In this document: piece by piece, positions 36,816 to 45,947 of the stretch
Layout of the letters: the number at the start of each line of letters is the position of its first letter
Position numbering within the stretch: the first letter of the stretch is position 1
Source of the DNA: JABDIP01 sp965250245
GTDB lineage: Bacteria > Pseudomonadota > Alphaproteobacteria > DSM-16000 > Inquilinaceae
NCBI GenBank assembly: GCA_965250245.1
Contig: OZ252296.1
Coordinates: 5,304,378-5,368,377 of the forward strand
DNA: 64,000 bases
Direction of reading: 5' to 3'
Position numbers and translations under genes: made by a program
Notes under the pieces: model-generated
What the model was told of the DNA's origin: nothing
The model's input: only the letters and a program-made list of their open reading frames with translations
Databases searched by the model: none

Positions 36816-38207
36816 TCAGACCCGCTGCGACCCCTGACCGAACTCCGGATAGGCCTCCATGCCGAGCTCCGCCTTGTCGAGGCCGAGCTCTTCCTCTTCG
36901 TCGGTGACCCGGATGCCGACGGTGAATTTCAGCAGGGTCCACATGACCGTGCTGGTCACCACCATGAACAGGCCGATGGCCAGGATGCCGATGACCTGCA
37001 CCACCAGGTCGCCGCCGCCGAAGATGCCGACCGCCAGGGTGCCCCAGATGCCGGCCACCAGGTGGGCGGAGATGGCGCCGACCACGTCGTCGATCTTCAT
37101 CTTGTCGATCAGCGGCACCGCGACCACCACCAGGGCGCCGCCGATGGCGCCGATGATGATCGACATCAGGTGGTTGCTGAGATCGGGCCCGGCGGTGATG
37201 GCTACCAGGCCGGCAATGGCGCCATTCAGGGCGAAGGTCAGGTCCATCTTCTTGAACATGATCTGGCTGAGTGCCATCGCCGCCACCACGCCGCCGGCCG
37301 CGGCCAGGTTGGTGTTGACGTAGACGATCGCCATCGCCGAGGCGTCGGCCGCCGAGCCCAGGGCGAGCTGAGAGCCGCCGTTGAATCCGAACCAGCCGAG
37401 CCACAGGATGAACGTGCCCAGGGTCGCCAAAGGCAGGTTGGCGCCGGGCATCGGATGCACCGCGCCGGTCGGGCTGAACTTGCCCTTGCGGGCGCCGAGG
37501 ATGATGGCGCCGGTCAGCGCGCACCAGCCGCCCACCGAATGCACGATGGTCGAGCCGGCGAAGTCGCTGAAGCCCATCTCGGCTAGCCAGCCGCCGCCCC
37601 AGGTCCAGGAGCCCTGGATCGGGTAAAGGATGCCGCACAGCACCACGACGAATGCCAGGAACGGCCAGACCTTGATGCGCTCGGCCAGCGTGCCCGAGAC
37701 GATCGAGGCGGCGGTCGCCACGAACACCATCTGGAAGAACCAGTCGGACATCGAGGAGTAGCCGTTGTCGACGACCGTGGCCGTCGCGGCGGCGATCGCC
37801 GCTGCGTCCGGCTCGTCGGCGCCGACCAGCTCCAGCAAGGCAAGCTCGGCTTCGGCCGGGTTGTACAGGAAGGACAGGCTGCCGATGTAGCCGCCGTCGA
37901 CGCCGGTGTACATCAGGTCATAGCCGATCAGGTAGTACAGGATGCCGGCGATCGAATAGAGCGCGATGTTCTTCAGGCAGATCGCCGCCGTGTTCTTGGT
38001 GCGCACCAGGCCGGATTCCAGCATGGCGAAACCGGCCGCCATCCACATCACCAGGAAGCCGCTCACCAGGAAGGCGAAGGTGTTGAAGACGAAGGCGGTC
38101 TCCGCCGACACCCCGACCGCCTGGGCCATGGCCGGGCCGGCCACCAGCGACGCCGCCAGCGCCGCGCCGGCGACCCCCAGCGTCCTCATCGAAACTAACT
38201 TGCTCAT
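36816..38207 (-). CDS. amtB: Ammonium transporter AmtB
   Basis: 463 residues from ATG 38207. A signal peptide-like start (MSKLVSMRTLGVAGAALAAS to AMAQA) precedes eleven membrane segments. Amt landmarks: FMVMWMAAGFAMLESGLVRTKN-type TM1-2 segment (reads FLVMWMAAGFAMLESGLVR), STIVHSVGGWCALTGAIILG with the first pore His, and DVVGAISAHLVAGIWGTLAVG with the second. There is a long periplasmic insert (~95-135, rich in Ala/Glu). The glnK gene ends 2 bp upstream, so the pair is one transcript under nitrogen control. Confidence 0.95.
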   Translation of the reverse strand: MSKLVSMRTLGVAGAALAASLVAGPAMAQAVGVSAETAFVFNTFAFLVSGFLVMWMAAGFAMLESGLVRTKNTAAICLKNIALYSIAGILYYLIGYDLMYTGVDGGYIGSLSFLYNPAEAELALLELVGADEPDAAAIAAATATVVDNGYSSMSDWFFQMVFVATAASIVSGTLAERIKVWPFLAFVVVLCGILYPIQGSWTWGGGWLAEMGFSDFAGSTIVHSVGGWCALTGAIILGARKGKFSPTGAVHPMPGANLPLATLGTFILWLGWFGFNGGSQLALGSAADASAMAIVYVNTNLAAAGGVVAAMALSQIMFKKMDLTFALNGAIAGLVAITAGPDLSNHLMSIIIGAIGGALVVVAVPLIDKMKIDDVVGAISAHLVAGIWGTLAVGIFGGGDLVVQVIGILAIGLFMVVTSTVMWTLLKFTVGIRVTDEEEELGLDKAELGMEAYPEFGQGSQRV

Positions 38208-38209
38208 CG

Positions 38210-38548
38210 TTACAGCGCCTCCGCGTTGGTCTCTCCCGTCCGGATCCGCACAGCGGTCGGAACGTCCAGAACAAAAATCTTCCCGTCGCCGATGCGACCG
38301 GTGTTGGCCGATTTCTGGATCGCCTCGACGACCCGCTCGGCCATATCGTCGGTCACCACGACCTCGATCTTGACCTTGGGCAAAAAGCTCACCGAGTACT
38401 CCGCGCCGCGGTAGATCTCGGTCTGGCCCTTCTGCCGTCCGAATCCCTTGACCTCGCCGACCGTCAAGCCCTGCAGGCCGAGGGCGGTCAGCGACTCGCG
38501 CACCTCGTCCAGCTTGAACGGCTTGATGATGGCCATGACCAGCTTCAT
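38210..38548 (-). CDS. glnK: Nitrogen regulatory protein P-II (GlnK)
   Basis: 112 residues from ATG 38548. The T-loop carries the uridylylated tyrosine Y51 in TEIYRGAEYSVSFLPK. The B-loop is TGRIGDGKIFV and the C-loop ends RIRTGE. It senses 2-oxoglutarate and ATP/ADP and blocks AmtB when ammonium is plentiful. Organised as glnK-amtB, with a possible sigma-54 promoter about 85 bp upstream. Confidence 0.96.
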   Translation of the reverse strand: MKLVMAIIKPFKLDEVRESLTALGLQGLTVGEVKGFGRQKGQTEIYRGAEYSVSFLPKVKIEVVVTDDMAERVVEAIQKSANTGRIGDGKIFVLDVPTAVRIRTGETNAEAL

Positions 38549-38631
38549 GTCTTGTCCCCTGCCTGTTTCGGTCGCCCGGGAAATCGGCCATGCGAAATCC
38601 CTCGCCCCATCGGCGAACCCACGCATGCTTT

Positions 38632-38646
38632 TCAAGTTCCGTGCCG
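38632..38646 (-). promoter_or_regulatory. Putative sigma-54 promoter of glnK-amtB
   Basis: The minus strand reads CGGCAC-GGAAC-TTGA, close to the -24/-12 consensus TGGCAC-N5-TTGC with the invariant GG and correct spacing; the final C is A. It lies about 85 bp before glnK, as expected for NtrC-controlled genes. Confidence 0.5.
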
Positions 38647-38824
38647 GCCGGCGAATTTCTCCAAGAGTAGAATGATTTCAGGTGCTTAGGAGGTGGGCCC
38701 CTGGGCGGTGGCCTATTTCGCAGGCGCAATACTGCCCAAAGATTATGCAGTGCCTAAGAATTAGGCGACCTACACTCGGGTGGTTGGGCTGGACAAGCGC
38801 GGCGCGGCGGACAATGTTCGCTGC

Positions 38825-40084
38825 ATGAGCGAAAAACAGCGCAAGACCGCGGCCGATGCGCCGCTGGAGACCGAGATCGTGGTGGTCGGCGGCGGGGCGG
38901 CCGGCCTGACCCTCGCGGCCGCCCTGGGCACCGCCGGGCTGCCGACGGTCGTGATCGACCGGGAGGCGCCGGCGGTGCGCGCCGCGCCAGGCGAGGGCGA
39001 CCGCACCACGGCCCTGACCTACGGATCGATCCGGGTTCTGCAAGGCGTCGGTGCGTGGCCGCGGGTCGAGCCCAGCGCAGCAGCCATCACCGGGCTGCAC
39101 ATCGCCGACAACTGGTCGCCGCTTGTGTTGCAGGTCGACCCGGAAGACATCGGCGACCACCCCTATGGCTACAACGTCGACAACGGCGACCTGCGGGCCG
39201 CGTTGCTGGACCGGCTGGAGGAGATGCCGTCGGTCACCCATCTGGCGCCGGCGCCGGTGACCGGTTTCGAGCGCGAGGACGGCCGGATCGCCGTGCATCT
39301 GGAGGATGGCCGCCGGGTCCGCGCGTCGCTGCTGGTCGGGGCCGACGGGCGGCAGTCGCCGACCCGGGCGTGGTCCGGCATCCGGACGCGGCACTGGCAG
39401 TACGACCAGACCGCCATCGCCTGCGTGGTCGCCCATGACAAGCCGCATCGGAACGTGGCCGTCGAGCACGTGATGCCGTCGGGACCGTTCGCCCTGGTGC
39501 CGATGCCGGACCTGCCGGACGGCCGCCATCGCACGGCGATCATCTGGTGCGAGCGCCGGCGCGACGCGCCGCTCTACCTGGATCTGCCGCAGCCGGCCTT
39601 CGACGCGGAGCTGCAGCGGCGCTGCGGCAACCGCCTCGGGACCGTGGCCCAGGTCGGCAAGCGCTTCGCCTATCCGCTCTCCGGCCTGCACGCCCGGCGC
39701 TATGTCGGCGACCGGCTGGCGTTGATGGGGGAGGCGGCCCATGCCGTCCACCCGATCGCAGCGCAAGGCCTGAACCTGAGCATGCGCGACGCCGCCGCCC
39801 TGGCCGAGGTGGTGGCCGATGCCCGCCGGCTGGGCCTGGATATCGGCGATGCCGGGCTGCTGCGCCGGTACGAGCGCTGGCGGCGGGTCGACGTGATGAC
39901 GACCATCGCCAGCACGGACAGCTTCTATCGCCTGTTCGCCAATTCCGTGCCGCCGCTGAAGGCCGCCCGCGATGTCGGCCTGGCGGTATTGAACCGCCTG
40001 CCGGGCCTGAAGCGCCGCATCTTCCACGACGCCATGGGCCTCAGCGGCACCGTGCCGCGCCTCGTCAAGGGCGAGGCGCTCTAG
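38825..40084 (+). CDS. FAD-dependent ubiquinone-biosynthesis-type hydroxylase (UbiH/UbiF/Coq6 family)
   Basis: 419 residues from ATG 38825. The FAD/NAD-binding motif is IVVVGGGAAGLTLAAALG (~20-37). The family motifs ASLLVGADGRQSPTR (DG motif) and LALMGEAAHAVHPIAAQGLN (GD-type flavin motif) are intact. This flavoprotein monooxygenase group hydroxylates the ring of ubiquinone intermediates. Which ring position cannot be told from sequence. The stop overlaps the convergent thpR stop. Confidence 0.88.
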   Translation: MSEKQRKTAADAPLETEIVVVGGGAAGLTLAAALGTAGLPTVVIDREAPAVRAAPGEGDRTTALTYGSIRVLQGVGAWPRVEPSAAAITGLHIADNWSPLVLQVDPEDIGDHPYGYNVDNGDLRAALLDRLEEMPSVTHLAPAPVTGFEREDGRIAVHLEDGRRVRASLLVGADGRQSPTRAWSGIRTRHWQYDQTAIACVVAHDKPHRNVAVEHVMPSGPFALVPMPDLPDGRHRTAIIWCERRRDAPLYLDLPQPAFDAELQRRCGNRLGTVAQVGKRFAYPLSGLHARRYVGDRLALMGEAAHAVHPIAAQGLNLSMRDAAALAEVVADARRLGLDIGDAGLLRRYERWRRVDVMTTIASTDSFYRLFANSVPPLKAARDVGLAVLNRLPGLKRRIFHDAMGLSGTVPRLVKGEAL

Positions 40085-40689
40085 TCCGAAGCGCCTTCCG
40101 CCGGGGCACCGCTCCAGGCGCCATCGAAACCGCCCGCCTGCGGGACCACCGGCAGCGTCAGCGGGTATTCCGCAAGCGGCTCGTAGATCGCGCCGTCGCG
40201 GTTCAGGTGGCTGCGGAACAGCACGAAGCGGTCGACCGGGAAGGGCGCGGTCGACAGGAAGGCGTTGTCCGACAGCCAGCGATGCACCCGGTCGCGCCGG
40301 CCGTTCTTCAGCCGCGCCAGGGTGACATGCGGCTTGAACTTGCGGTCGTCGGCGGAGAGCCCGGCGGCGACGACGGCGCGGTCGACCTTGTCGCGCAGGT
40401 GCTGCATGGCGTCGTTGCGCGGCGCGCCCGCCCACAGAACGGTCGGGCTGCGGTCGGGGCCGAAGCTGCCGACATCGGCGATCCTCAGGTCGAAGCCGGC
40501 CGCGGTAATTCGCCCGAGCTGGGCGTCCAGATCGGCGGCCGCGTGCTCATCCACCTCGCCGATGAAGCGCAGGCTCAGATGCAGGTTCTCCGGCCGCACC
40601 CAGCGGGCGCCGGGCACCCCGCCCTGCACCAGGGCCAGCCGCTCCCGGACCGGGCCGGGAATCTCCAGGGCAACGAACAGGCGTGGCAT
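40081..40689 (-). CDS. thpR: RNA 2',3'-cyclic phosphodiesterase (LigT/2H family)
   Basis: 202 residues. The two 2H motifs are HLSLRF (~37-42) and HVTLAR (~121-126), each with the His-x-Thr/Ser dyad, so a catalytically complete 2H phosphoesterase is expected. MPRLFVALEIP at the start and PFPVDRFVLFRSHL near the C terminus are typical of ThpR. It opens 2',3'-cyclic phosphates at RNA ends. The C-terminal ~25 residues are extra. The aldo-keto reductase gene ends 10 bp upstream. Confidence 0.9.
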   Translation of the reverse strand: MPRLFVALEIPGPVRERLALVQGGVPGARWVRPENLHLSLRFIGEVDEHAAADLDAQLGRITAAGFDLRIADVGSFGPDRSPTVLWAGAPRNDAMQHLRDKVDRAVVAAGLSADDRKFKPHVTLARLKNGRRDRVHRWLSDNAFLSTAPFPVDRFVLFRSHLNRDGAIYEPLAEYPLTLPVVPQAGGFDGAWSGAPAEGASD

Positions 40690-40698
40690 GGCATAGCC

Positions 40699-41736
40699 TT
40701 AGGGGCACGGGTTGGGATTGTCGGCGTGGACCGCCTCGATCTCCTCGAGCACGGCCGGCGGCAGGGTCACGTCCATGGAGCCGATTGCGGTGCGCAACTG
40801 TGTCATGGTCGTGGCGCCGATGATGGCGGCGGTGGTGAACGGCCGCGACAGCACGAAGGCGACCGCCATCTGGCACGGGTCCAGCCCGTACTGCCGGGCG
40901 ATCGCCACATAGCGGGCGATGGCGGCCTCGCCGCGCGGGTTGTCGTAGCGGCTCTTCTGGTTGAACACCGCCTTGCGGCTGCCCTCCGGCAGGGCGCCGT
41001 TCAGGTACTTGCCCGACAGCCATCCGGCGGCCTGCGGCGCATAGGCCAAGAGGCCGCAATCCTCGCGCAGGGCCGGCTCGGCCAGGCCGACCTCGAAGGT
41101 GCGGTTGACCAGGCTGTAGGGGTTCTGCACCGAGGCCATGCGCGGCAGGGCGCGGGTCTCGGAGATCTTGAGGAACTCCATGACGCCCCAGGGCGTCTCG
41201 TTGGACAGCCCGACATGGCGCACCTTGCCGGCCTTCACCAGACCATGCAGCGCCTCCAGGGTCTCCTCCGGCGGGATCATGTCCTCGTCGGACGCATGCA
41301 CAAAGCCGAGCTTGCCGAAGAAGTTGGTGTTCCGATCCGGCCAGTGCAGCTGGTAGAGGTCGACATAGTCGGTCTGCAGCCGCGCCAGGCTGGCGTCGAT
41401 GGCGGCGTTGATGTTCTTGGCGTCCAGGCGCGAGGTGCCGCCGCGCACGAAGGGGCGGTTGGAGGGGCCGCTCACCTTGGTGGCCAGGATGACCTTGTCG
41501 CGGTTCTTCCGGGCGGCGAGCCAGGTGCCGATGTACTGCTCGGTCTTGCCGTAATGCTCCGCGGAGACCGGCACCGCGTACATCTCCGCCGTGTCGATGA
41601 AGTTGACGTCCTGGTCCAGCGCGTAGTCGAGCTGCTCATGCGCCTCGGCCTCGCTGTTCTGGTTGCCCCAGGTCATGGTGCCGAGGCAGACGGCGCTGAC
41701 ATTGAGGCCGGTGCGGCCGAGCGGGCGGTACTGCAT
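40699..41736 (-). CDS. Aldo/keto reductase (Tas-like)
   Basis: 345 residues from ATG 41736. TIM-barrel AKR features: LGTMTWGNQNSEAEAHEQLD, the catalytic tetrad Asp/Tyr in NFIDTAEMYAVP, ILATKV with the Lys, and YQLHWPDRNTNFFG with the His. Length and the TWGNQN motif match E. coli Tas and related NADP(H)-dependent reductases. The substrate is unknown. Probably co-transcribed with thpR. Confidence 0.9.
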   Translation of the reverse strand: MQYRPLGRTGLNVSAVCLGTMTWGNQNSEAEAHEQLDYALDQDVNFIDTAEMYAVPVSAEHYGKTEQYIGTWLAARKNRDKVILATKVSGPSNRPFVRGGTSRLDAKNINAAIDASLARLQTDYVDLYQLHWPDRNTNFFGKLGFVHASDEDMIPPEETLEALHGLVKAGKVRHVGLSNETPWGVMEFLKISETRALPRMASVQNPYSLVNRTFEVGLAEPALREDCGLLAYAPQAAGWLSGKYLNGALPEGSRKAVFNQKSRYDNPRGEAAIARYVAIARQYGLDPCQMAVAFVLSRPFTTAAIIGATTMTQLRTAIGSMDVTLPPAVLEEIEAVHADNPNPCP

Positions 41737-41861
41737 GGGGGAACTCCGCGTGTTTCGGTCGGTCGGGATCGGACCGGCAGGCCGGCGATCATGCGGAACG
41801 GCCGGACGGTATAGCGGCATTTCGCCGCCGACGGAACCGCCCGGTCAGAGGCTAGCGGACC

Positions 41862-42536
41862 CTAGCCCCGGGGCGCCAGCCCGGCGGATTCGATCAGCGC
41901 GATCACCGACGGCAGCATGCGCTCCACGATCACCGCCACGCCGGCACCGTTGGGATGGATGCCGTCGGCCTGGTTCAGATCCGCCACCGCCGCCACGCCG
42001 TCGAGGAAGAAGGGATAGAGCGGCACCGCGTATTGCTCGGCCAGCTCCGGATAGAGGGCGTTGAACACCTCGCCGTATTCGCGGCCCAGATTGGGCGGCG
42101 CGTACATGCCGGCCAGAAGGGTGGGCATGCCGCGCTGGGACAGCAGTTCGAGCATGGCCGCGAGGTTTTTCCGGGTGTCGTGCGGGTCCAGGCCGCGCAG
42201 CCCGTCATTGGCGCCGAGTTCCAGCAGCACCAGGTCCGGCTCGTCCGCCAGGGCCCAGTCCAGCCGCGCCAGCCCGCCGGCCGTGGTGTCGCCGCTGACC
42301 CCGGCATTGATCACCGCCACCTCGTAGCCGCGGTCGCGCAGCGCGATCTCGAGCTGTACCGGAAAGGACTGGTCGGTCGGAAGACCGTATCCTGCCGTCA
42401 GGCTGTCGCCGATCGCCAGCAGCCGGATCGGCTCCGCCGAGGCGCCCGGAACCGCCGCGAAAAGCAGCATCAGGACGCCGGCCGCCAAACGGCTGACATA
42501 TTTGGTTACAAGGGATTTGTTGACATGCCCGGCCAT
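41862..42536 (-). CDS. tesA: SGNH/GDSL hydrolase, TesA-type arylesterase/lysophospholipase
   Basis: 224 residues from ATG 42536 with a signal peptide (~1-34, VSRLAAGVLMLLFAAVPGAS). The four SGNH blocks are present: LLAIGDSLTAGYG (Ser), INAGVSGDTTAGGL (Gly), LLELGANDGLRG (Asn) and ADGIHPNGAG (Asp/His). A periplasmic esterase with TesA/arylesterase activity is expected. It is divergent from ybbA-ybbP, the same arrangement as in E. coli. Confidence 0.92.
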   Translation of the reverse strand: MAGHVNKSLVTKYVSRLAAGVLMLLFAAVPGASAEPIRLLAIGDSLTAGYGLPTDQSFPVQLEIALRDRGYEVAVINAGVSGDTTAGGLARLDWALADEPDLVLLELGANDGLRGLDPHDTRKNLAAMLELLSQRGMPTLLAGMYAPPNLGREYGEVFNALYPELAEQYAVPLYPFFLDGVAAVADLNQADGIHPNGAGVAVIVERMLPSVIALIESAGLAPRG

Positions 42537-42584
42537 TGCGCCATCTACGCTTGATGCCAGGACAGGTTGCCAGAGGACCATGCC

Positions 42585-43310
42585 GTGCCCGATTTCGCCG
42601 GTGAACGTGATGCCATTATCGTCCTGAAGGACGTCCACCTAGAATTGGAGAGTGCAGCCGGGCCGGTCAATATCCTGCGCGGAATCGATCTCTCCGTTGG
42701 CCGCGGCGAGCGGGTCAGCGTGGTCGGCCCGTCGGGCTCCGGCAAGTCCACGATGATGATGATCATCGGCGGGCTGGAGCGGCCGTCTTCCGGCGAAACC
42801 CGCGTCGCCGGCTTCGATCTGCCGACCCTGGACGAGGACGCGCTGGCGCTGTTCCGGCGCGACCATGTCGGCATCGTGTTCCAGAACTTCCATCTGGTGC
42901 CGACCATGACGGCGCTGGAAAACGTCGCGATCCCGCTGGAGTTCGCCGGCCGAAGGGATGCCTTCGAGCGGGCCGAGGAAGGGTTGAAGGCGGTCGGCCT
43001 CGGCCACCGGCTGACCCATTATCCGGGCCAGCTTTCCGGCGGTGAGCAGCAGCGCGTGGCGATGGCCCGGGCCTTCGCCGCCGAGCCGTCGCTGATCCTG
43101 GCCGACGAGCCGACCGGCAATCTGGACGGCAATACCGGCGAGCAGGTGATCGACCTCATGTTCTCCCTGTCGCGGGAGAAGGGCGCGACCCTGCTCCTGA
43201 TCACCCATGACCCGGCCCTGGCCGAGCGCTGCGACCGGCAGATCCGCCTGGTGGACGGCCTGATCGTCGATCACGGCACGCCCGCCAACACCGCGGCGGC
43301 GGCCGGCTGA
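42585..43310 (+). CDS. ybbA: ABC transporter ATP-binding protein YbbA (LolD/MacB type)
   Basis: 241 residues from GTG 42585, with AGAGGA seven bases upstream. Walker A GPSGSGKST, Q-loop VFQNFHLVPTMTALENV, signature LSGGEQQR and Walker B LILADEPTGNLDG are intact. The LPTLDEDALALFRRDHVGIVFQ segment is typical of the LolD/FtsE/MacB group. It powers the FtsX-fold protein YbbP encoded directly after it (TGATG overlap). The system is a mechanotransmission ABC pair; the exact role is not known. Confidence 0.92.
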   Translation: MPDFAGERDAIIVLKDVHLELESAAGPVNILRGIDLSVGRGERVSVVGPSGSGKSTMMMIIGGLERPSSGETRVAGFDLPTLDEDALALFRRDHVGIVFQNFHLVPTMTALENVAIPLEFAGRRDAFERAEEGLKAVGLGHRLTHYPGQLSGGEQQRVAMARAFAAEPSLILADEPTGNLDGNTGEQVIDLMFSLSREKGATLLLITHDPALAERCDRQIRLVDGLIVDHGTPANTAAAAG

Positions 43311-45826
43311 TGGCCTGGCCGATCCCGGTTCGCCTGGCCCTGCGCGAGCTGCGCGGCGGGCTTGGCGGCTTTCGCATCTTCCTGGCCTGTCTGACCCTGG
43401 GCGTGGCGGCGATCGCCACCGTGCAATCGGTTTCCAGCGGCGTTATGGAGGGGCTGCGCAATGACGGCCAGGCGATCCTGGGCGGCGACATCTCGATCCG
43501 CCGCATCTACCGGCCGGCGGAAGGGCCGGAACTGGCGCATTTCCAGACGACGGCGGATTTCTCGGCCAACTCCGAGATGCGGGTCATGGCGCGAACCGAT
43601 GGCGACGACGCCACGCTGGTGGAGCTGAAGTCGGTCGATGGCGCCTATCCCCTCTACGGCGAGATGCGGCTGGCTGGCGGCGGAACCCTGGCCGATGTGC
43701 TGGCCCTGCGCGACGGCGTGTGGGGGGCGGCGATCGAGGAGACGCTGCTGACCCGCCTGGCGGTGGATATCGGCGACCGCATCCGGGTCGGCGAGGCGTC
43801 ACTCGAGGTCCGCGCGGTCATCGAGCATGAGCCCGACCGGGTCGCTGGCGGGTTCAGCCTGGGCCCGAGGGTCATGGTGACGCCGGAGGCGCTGGCCGAG
43901 ACCGCCTTGGTCACCGAGGGCAGCCAGATCTACTATTACATGAACCTGCGGCTGGCCGATCGCGGCGACGTGCCGGCCTATGTGGCCGACCTGCGCGAGC
44001 GGTTCCCCGACGCCGGCTGGCGCATCCGCGACTATACCGACGCCGCGCCCTCGCTGGAGCGCACGGTACGGCGCCTGACCCAGTTCCTGACACTGGTCGG
44101 GTTGACCGCGCTCCTGGTCGGCGGCGTCGGCGTCGGCAATGCGGTCAAATCCTATCTCGACGGCCGCATCGCCACGATCGCGACCCTGAAATGCCTGGGC
44201 GGCTCCGGCCGGCTGGTATTCCAGACCTATCTGACCCAGATCGGCATCCTGTCCGTGGTCGGGATCGCCATCGGACTGGCCATCGGCGCCGCCGCGCCAC
44301 TGCTGGTCAACCAGGTCGTCTCCGATCTGCTGTCGGTCACCGCCCGCGTCGGCCTCTATCCGGAGGCCCTGATGACCGCGACCGCGTTCGGCGTGCTGAC
44401 CGCCCTGACGTTCTCGCTCTGGCCGCTGGCCCGGGCACGCGACATTTCCGCCGCCGACCTGTTTCGCGACGTTGTGGCGCCGACCCGGCGCTGGCCACGG
44501 GCGCCCTTCGTCATCGCCACGGCCGCATCGGCGTTGGTTCTGGCCGGGCTGGCCATCGCCACGGCCGAAGAGCAGGTGTTCGCCATCTGGTTCGTGATCG
44601 GCGCGGCCGCCACGATTCTGCTGTTCAGGCTGGCATCCGGCCTGGTCATCGCCGGCGCCCGCCGGTTGGGCCGGCCGCGACAGCCGGGGCTGCGCCTGGC
44701 GTTGGCCAATCTCTGCCGGCCCGGCGCGCCGACCTCCAGCGTCGTGCTGTCGCTCGGCCTGGGGCTGACGGTGCTGGTCACCATCGCCCTGATCGAAGGC
44801 AACATGTCGAAGCAGATCACCGAGAGCCTGCCCGACGAGGCGCCGGCCTTCTTCTTCGTCGACATCCAGCGCGACCAGATGGCCCCGTTCACAGACATGG
44901 TCACCGGCATGGAGGGCACCGGCAATCTCGACCGGGTGCCGTCGTTGCGCGGACGCATCGTCGAGATCAACGGCCAGCCGGCCCGCGACATGCTGGTCAA
45001 TCGCGAGCATGCCTGGATCCTGCGCGGCGACCGCGGCCTCACCTTCGCCGCCGAGGCACGGCCGGAGCACAATGTGGTCGAGGGGGAATGGTGGCCGGCG
45101 GATTACGCGGGGCCGCCTCTGGTCTCGATCTACCGCGACGTTGCCTCGGCCTTCGGCATCGGCATCGGAGATCGCATTGCCGTCAATGTCCTAGGGCGCG
45201 ATATTGAGGCAGAGGTTGCGAATGTCCGGGAAATCGACTGGGGCACAATGGAGATTAACTTCGTCCTGGTCTTCTCGCCCGCGCCGATGAACGCCGCGCC
45301 GCACACGTTCCTGGCGACCATCCAGGCCAGCGACGCGGTGGAAGGGCAGGTTCAGCGGGCGGTCACCCGGCAATTCCCCAACGTGACCACGGTGCGCATC
45401 AAGGACGCGCTGGAGATGGTCAACGACATCCTGCGCAAGATCGGCACCGCGGTGCGCGCCACCGCCGGGATCACCCTGGTCGCGGGCACGCTGGTGCTGG
45501 CCGGCGCGATCGCTGCCGGACATCGTCGCCGGGTCTACGATTCCGTGGTGCTGAAAGTGCTCGGCGCGACCCGCGCCACGGTGCTGCGCGCCTTCCTCAT
45601 CGAATACGGCCTGCTCGGCCTGATCACCGCCGGAATCGCCGCCCTGATCGGCTCGGTCGCCGCCTGGGCGGTGCTGAAATGGGTCATGGAGGTCGACTGG
45701 GTGTTCATCCCCGAGGCGGTGGCGCTGACCACCGTGCTGTGCACCGTGGTGACCATCGCCTTCGGCTTCTTCGGCACCTGGCGCGCCCTGAGCCAGAAGG
45801 CCGCACCGCTGCTGCGCAACGAATAA
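43310..45826 (+). CDS. ybbP: ABC transporter permease YbbP (FtsX family)
   Basis: 838 residues. Two FtsX-type permease units, each with a large periplasmic domain, and around ten membrane segments: one near residues 18-45, then ~255-275, 310-335, 350-375, 400-420 and 430-450, and the C-terminal set from ~725 on. The FtsX core GLTALLVGGVGVGNAVKSYLD and its C-terminal counterpart VVLKVLGATRATVLRAFLIEYG are clear. It matches YbbP in length and neighbourhood (ybbA upstream, tesA divergent). Confidence 0.92.
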   Translation: MAWPIPVRLALRELRGGLGGFRIFLACLTLGVAAIATVQSVSSGVMEGLRNDGQAILGGDISIRRIYRPAEGPELAHFQTTADFSANSEMRVMARTDGDDATLVELKSVDGAYPLYGEMRLAGGGTLADVLALRDGVWGAAIEETLLTRLAVDIGDRIRVGEASLEVRAVIEHEPDRVAGGFSLGPRVMVTPEALAETALVTEGSQIYYYMNLRLADRGDVPAYVADLRERFPDAGWRIRDYTDAAPSLERTVRRLTQFLTLVGLTALLVGGVGVGNAVKSYLDGRIATIATLKCLGGSGRLVFQTYLTQIGILSVVGIAIGLAIGAAAPLLVNQVVSDLLSVTARVGLYPEALMTATAFGVLTALTFSLWPLARARDISAADLFRDVVAPTRRWPRAPFVIATAASALVLAGLAIATAEEQVFAIWFVIGAAATILLFRLASGLVIAGARRLGRPRQPGLRLALANLCRPGAPTSSVVLSLGLGLTVLVTIALIEGNMSKQITESLPDEAPAFFFVDIQRDQMAPFTDMVTGMEGTGNLDRVPSLRGRIVEINGQPARDMLVNREHAWILRGDRGLTFAAEARPEHNVVEGEWWPADYAGPPLVSIYRDVASAFGIGIGDRIAVNVLGRDIEAEVANVREIDWGTMEINFVLVFSPAPMNAAPHTFLATIQASDAVEGQVQRAVTRQFPNVTTVRIKDALEMVNDILRKIGTAVRATAGITLVAGTLVLAGAIAAGHRRRVYDSVVLKVLGATRATVLRAFLIEYGLLGLITAGIAALIGSVAAWAVLKWVMEVDWVFIPEAVALTTVLCTVVTIAFGFFGTWRALSQKAAPLLRNE

Positions 45827-45882
45827 GCGAAATTCGTAACCAAGGTTTAACCGTGAGCGGCGCAAAACGCCCCCGATTTGGC

Positions 45883-45911
45883 TTGACCTGACCCTGTGTT
45901 GGGCCAATATC
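45883..45911 (+). promoter_or_regulatory. Possible sigma-70 promoter of the Bax-inhibitor gene
   Basis: TTGACC at 45883-45888, 17-base spacer, AATATC at 45906-45911. The -35 box is good, the -10 box weak. It sits 37 bp before the start codon. Confidence 0.35.
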
Positions 45912-45947
45912 ACCGGTGAATTTTGCTTATGACGTATGAGGAGCATC

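Noticed and set aside
39547..41814. Plus-strand open frame of 755 codons across the UbiH-like, thpR and aldo-keto reductase genes
   Set aside because: It spans several genes with recognised families on other frames and has shadow-type composition.
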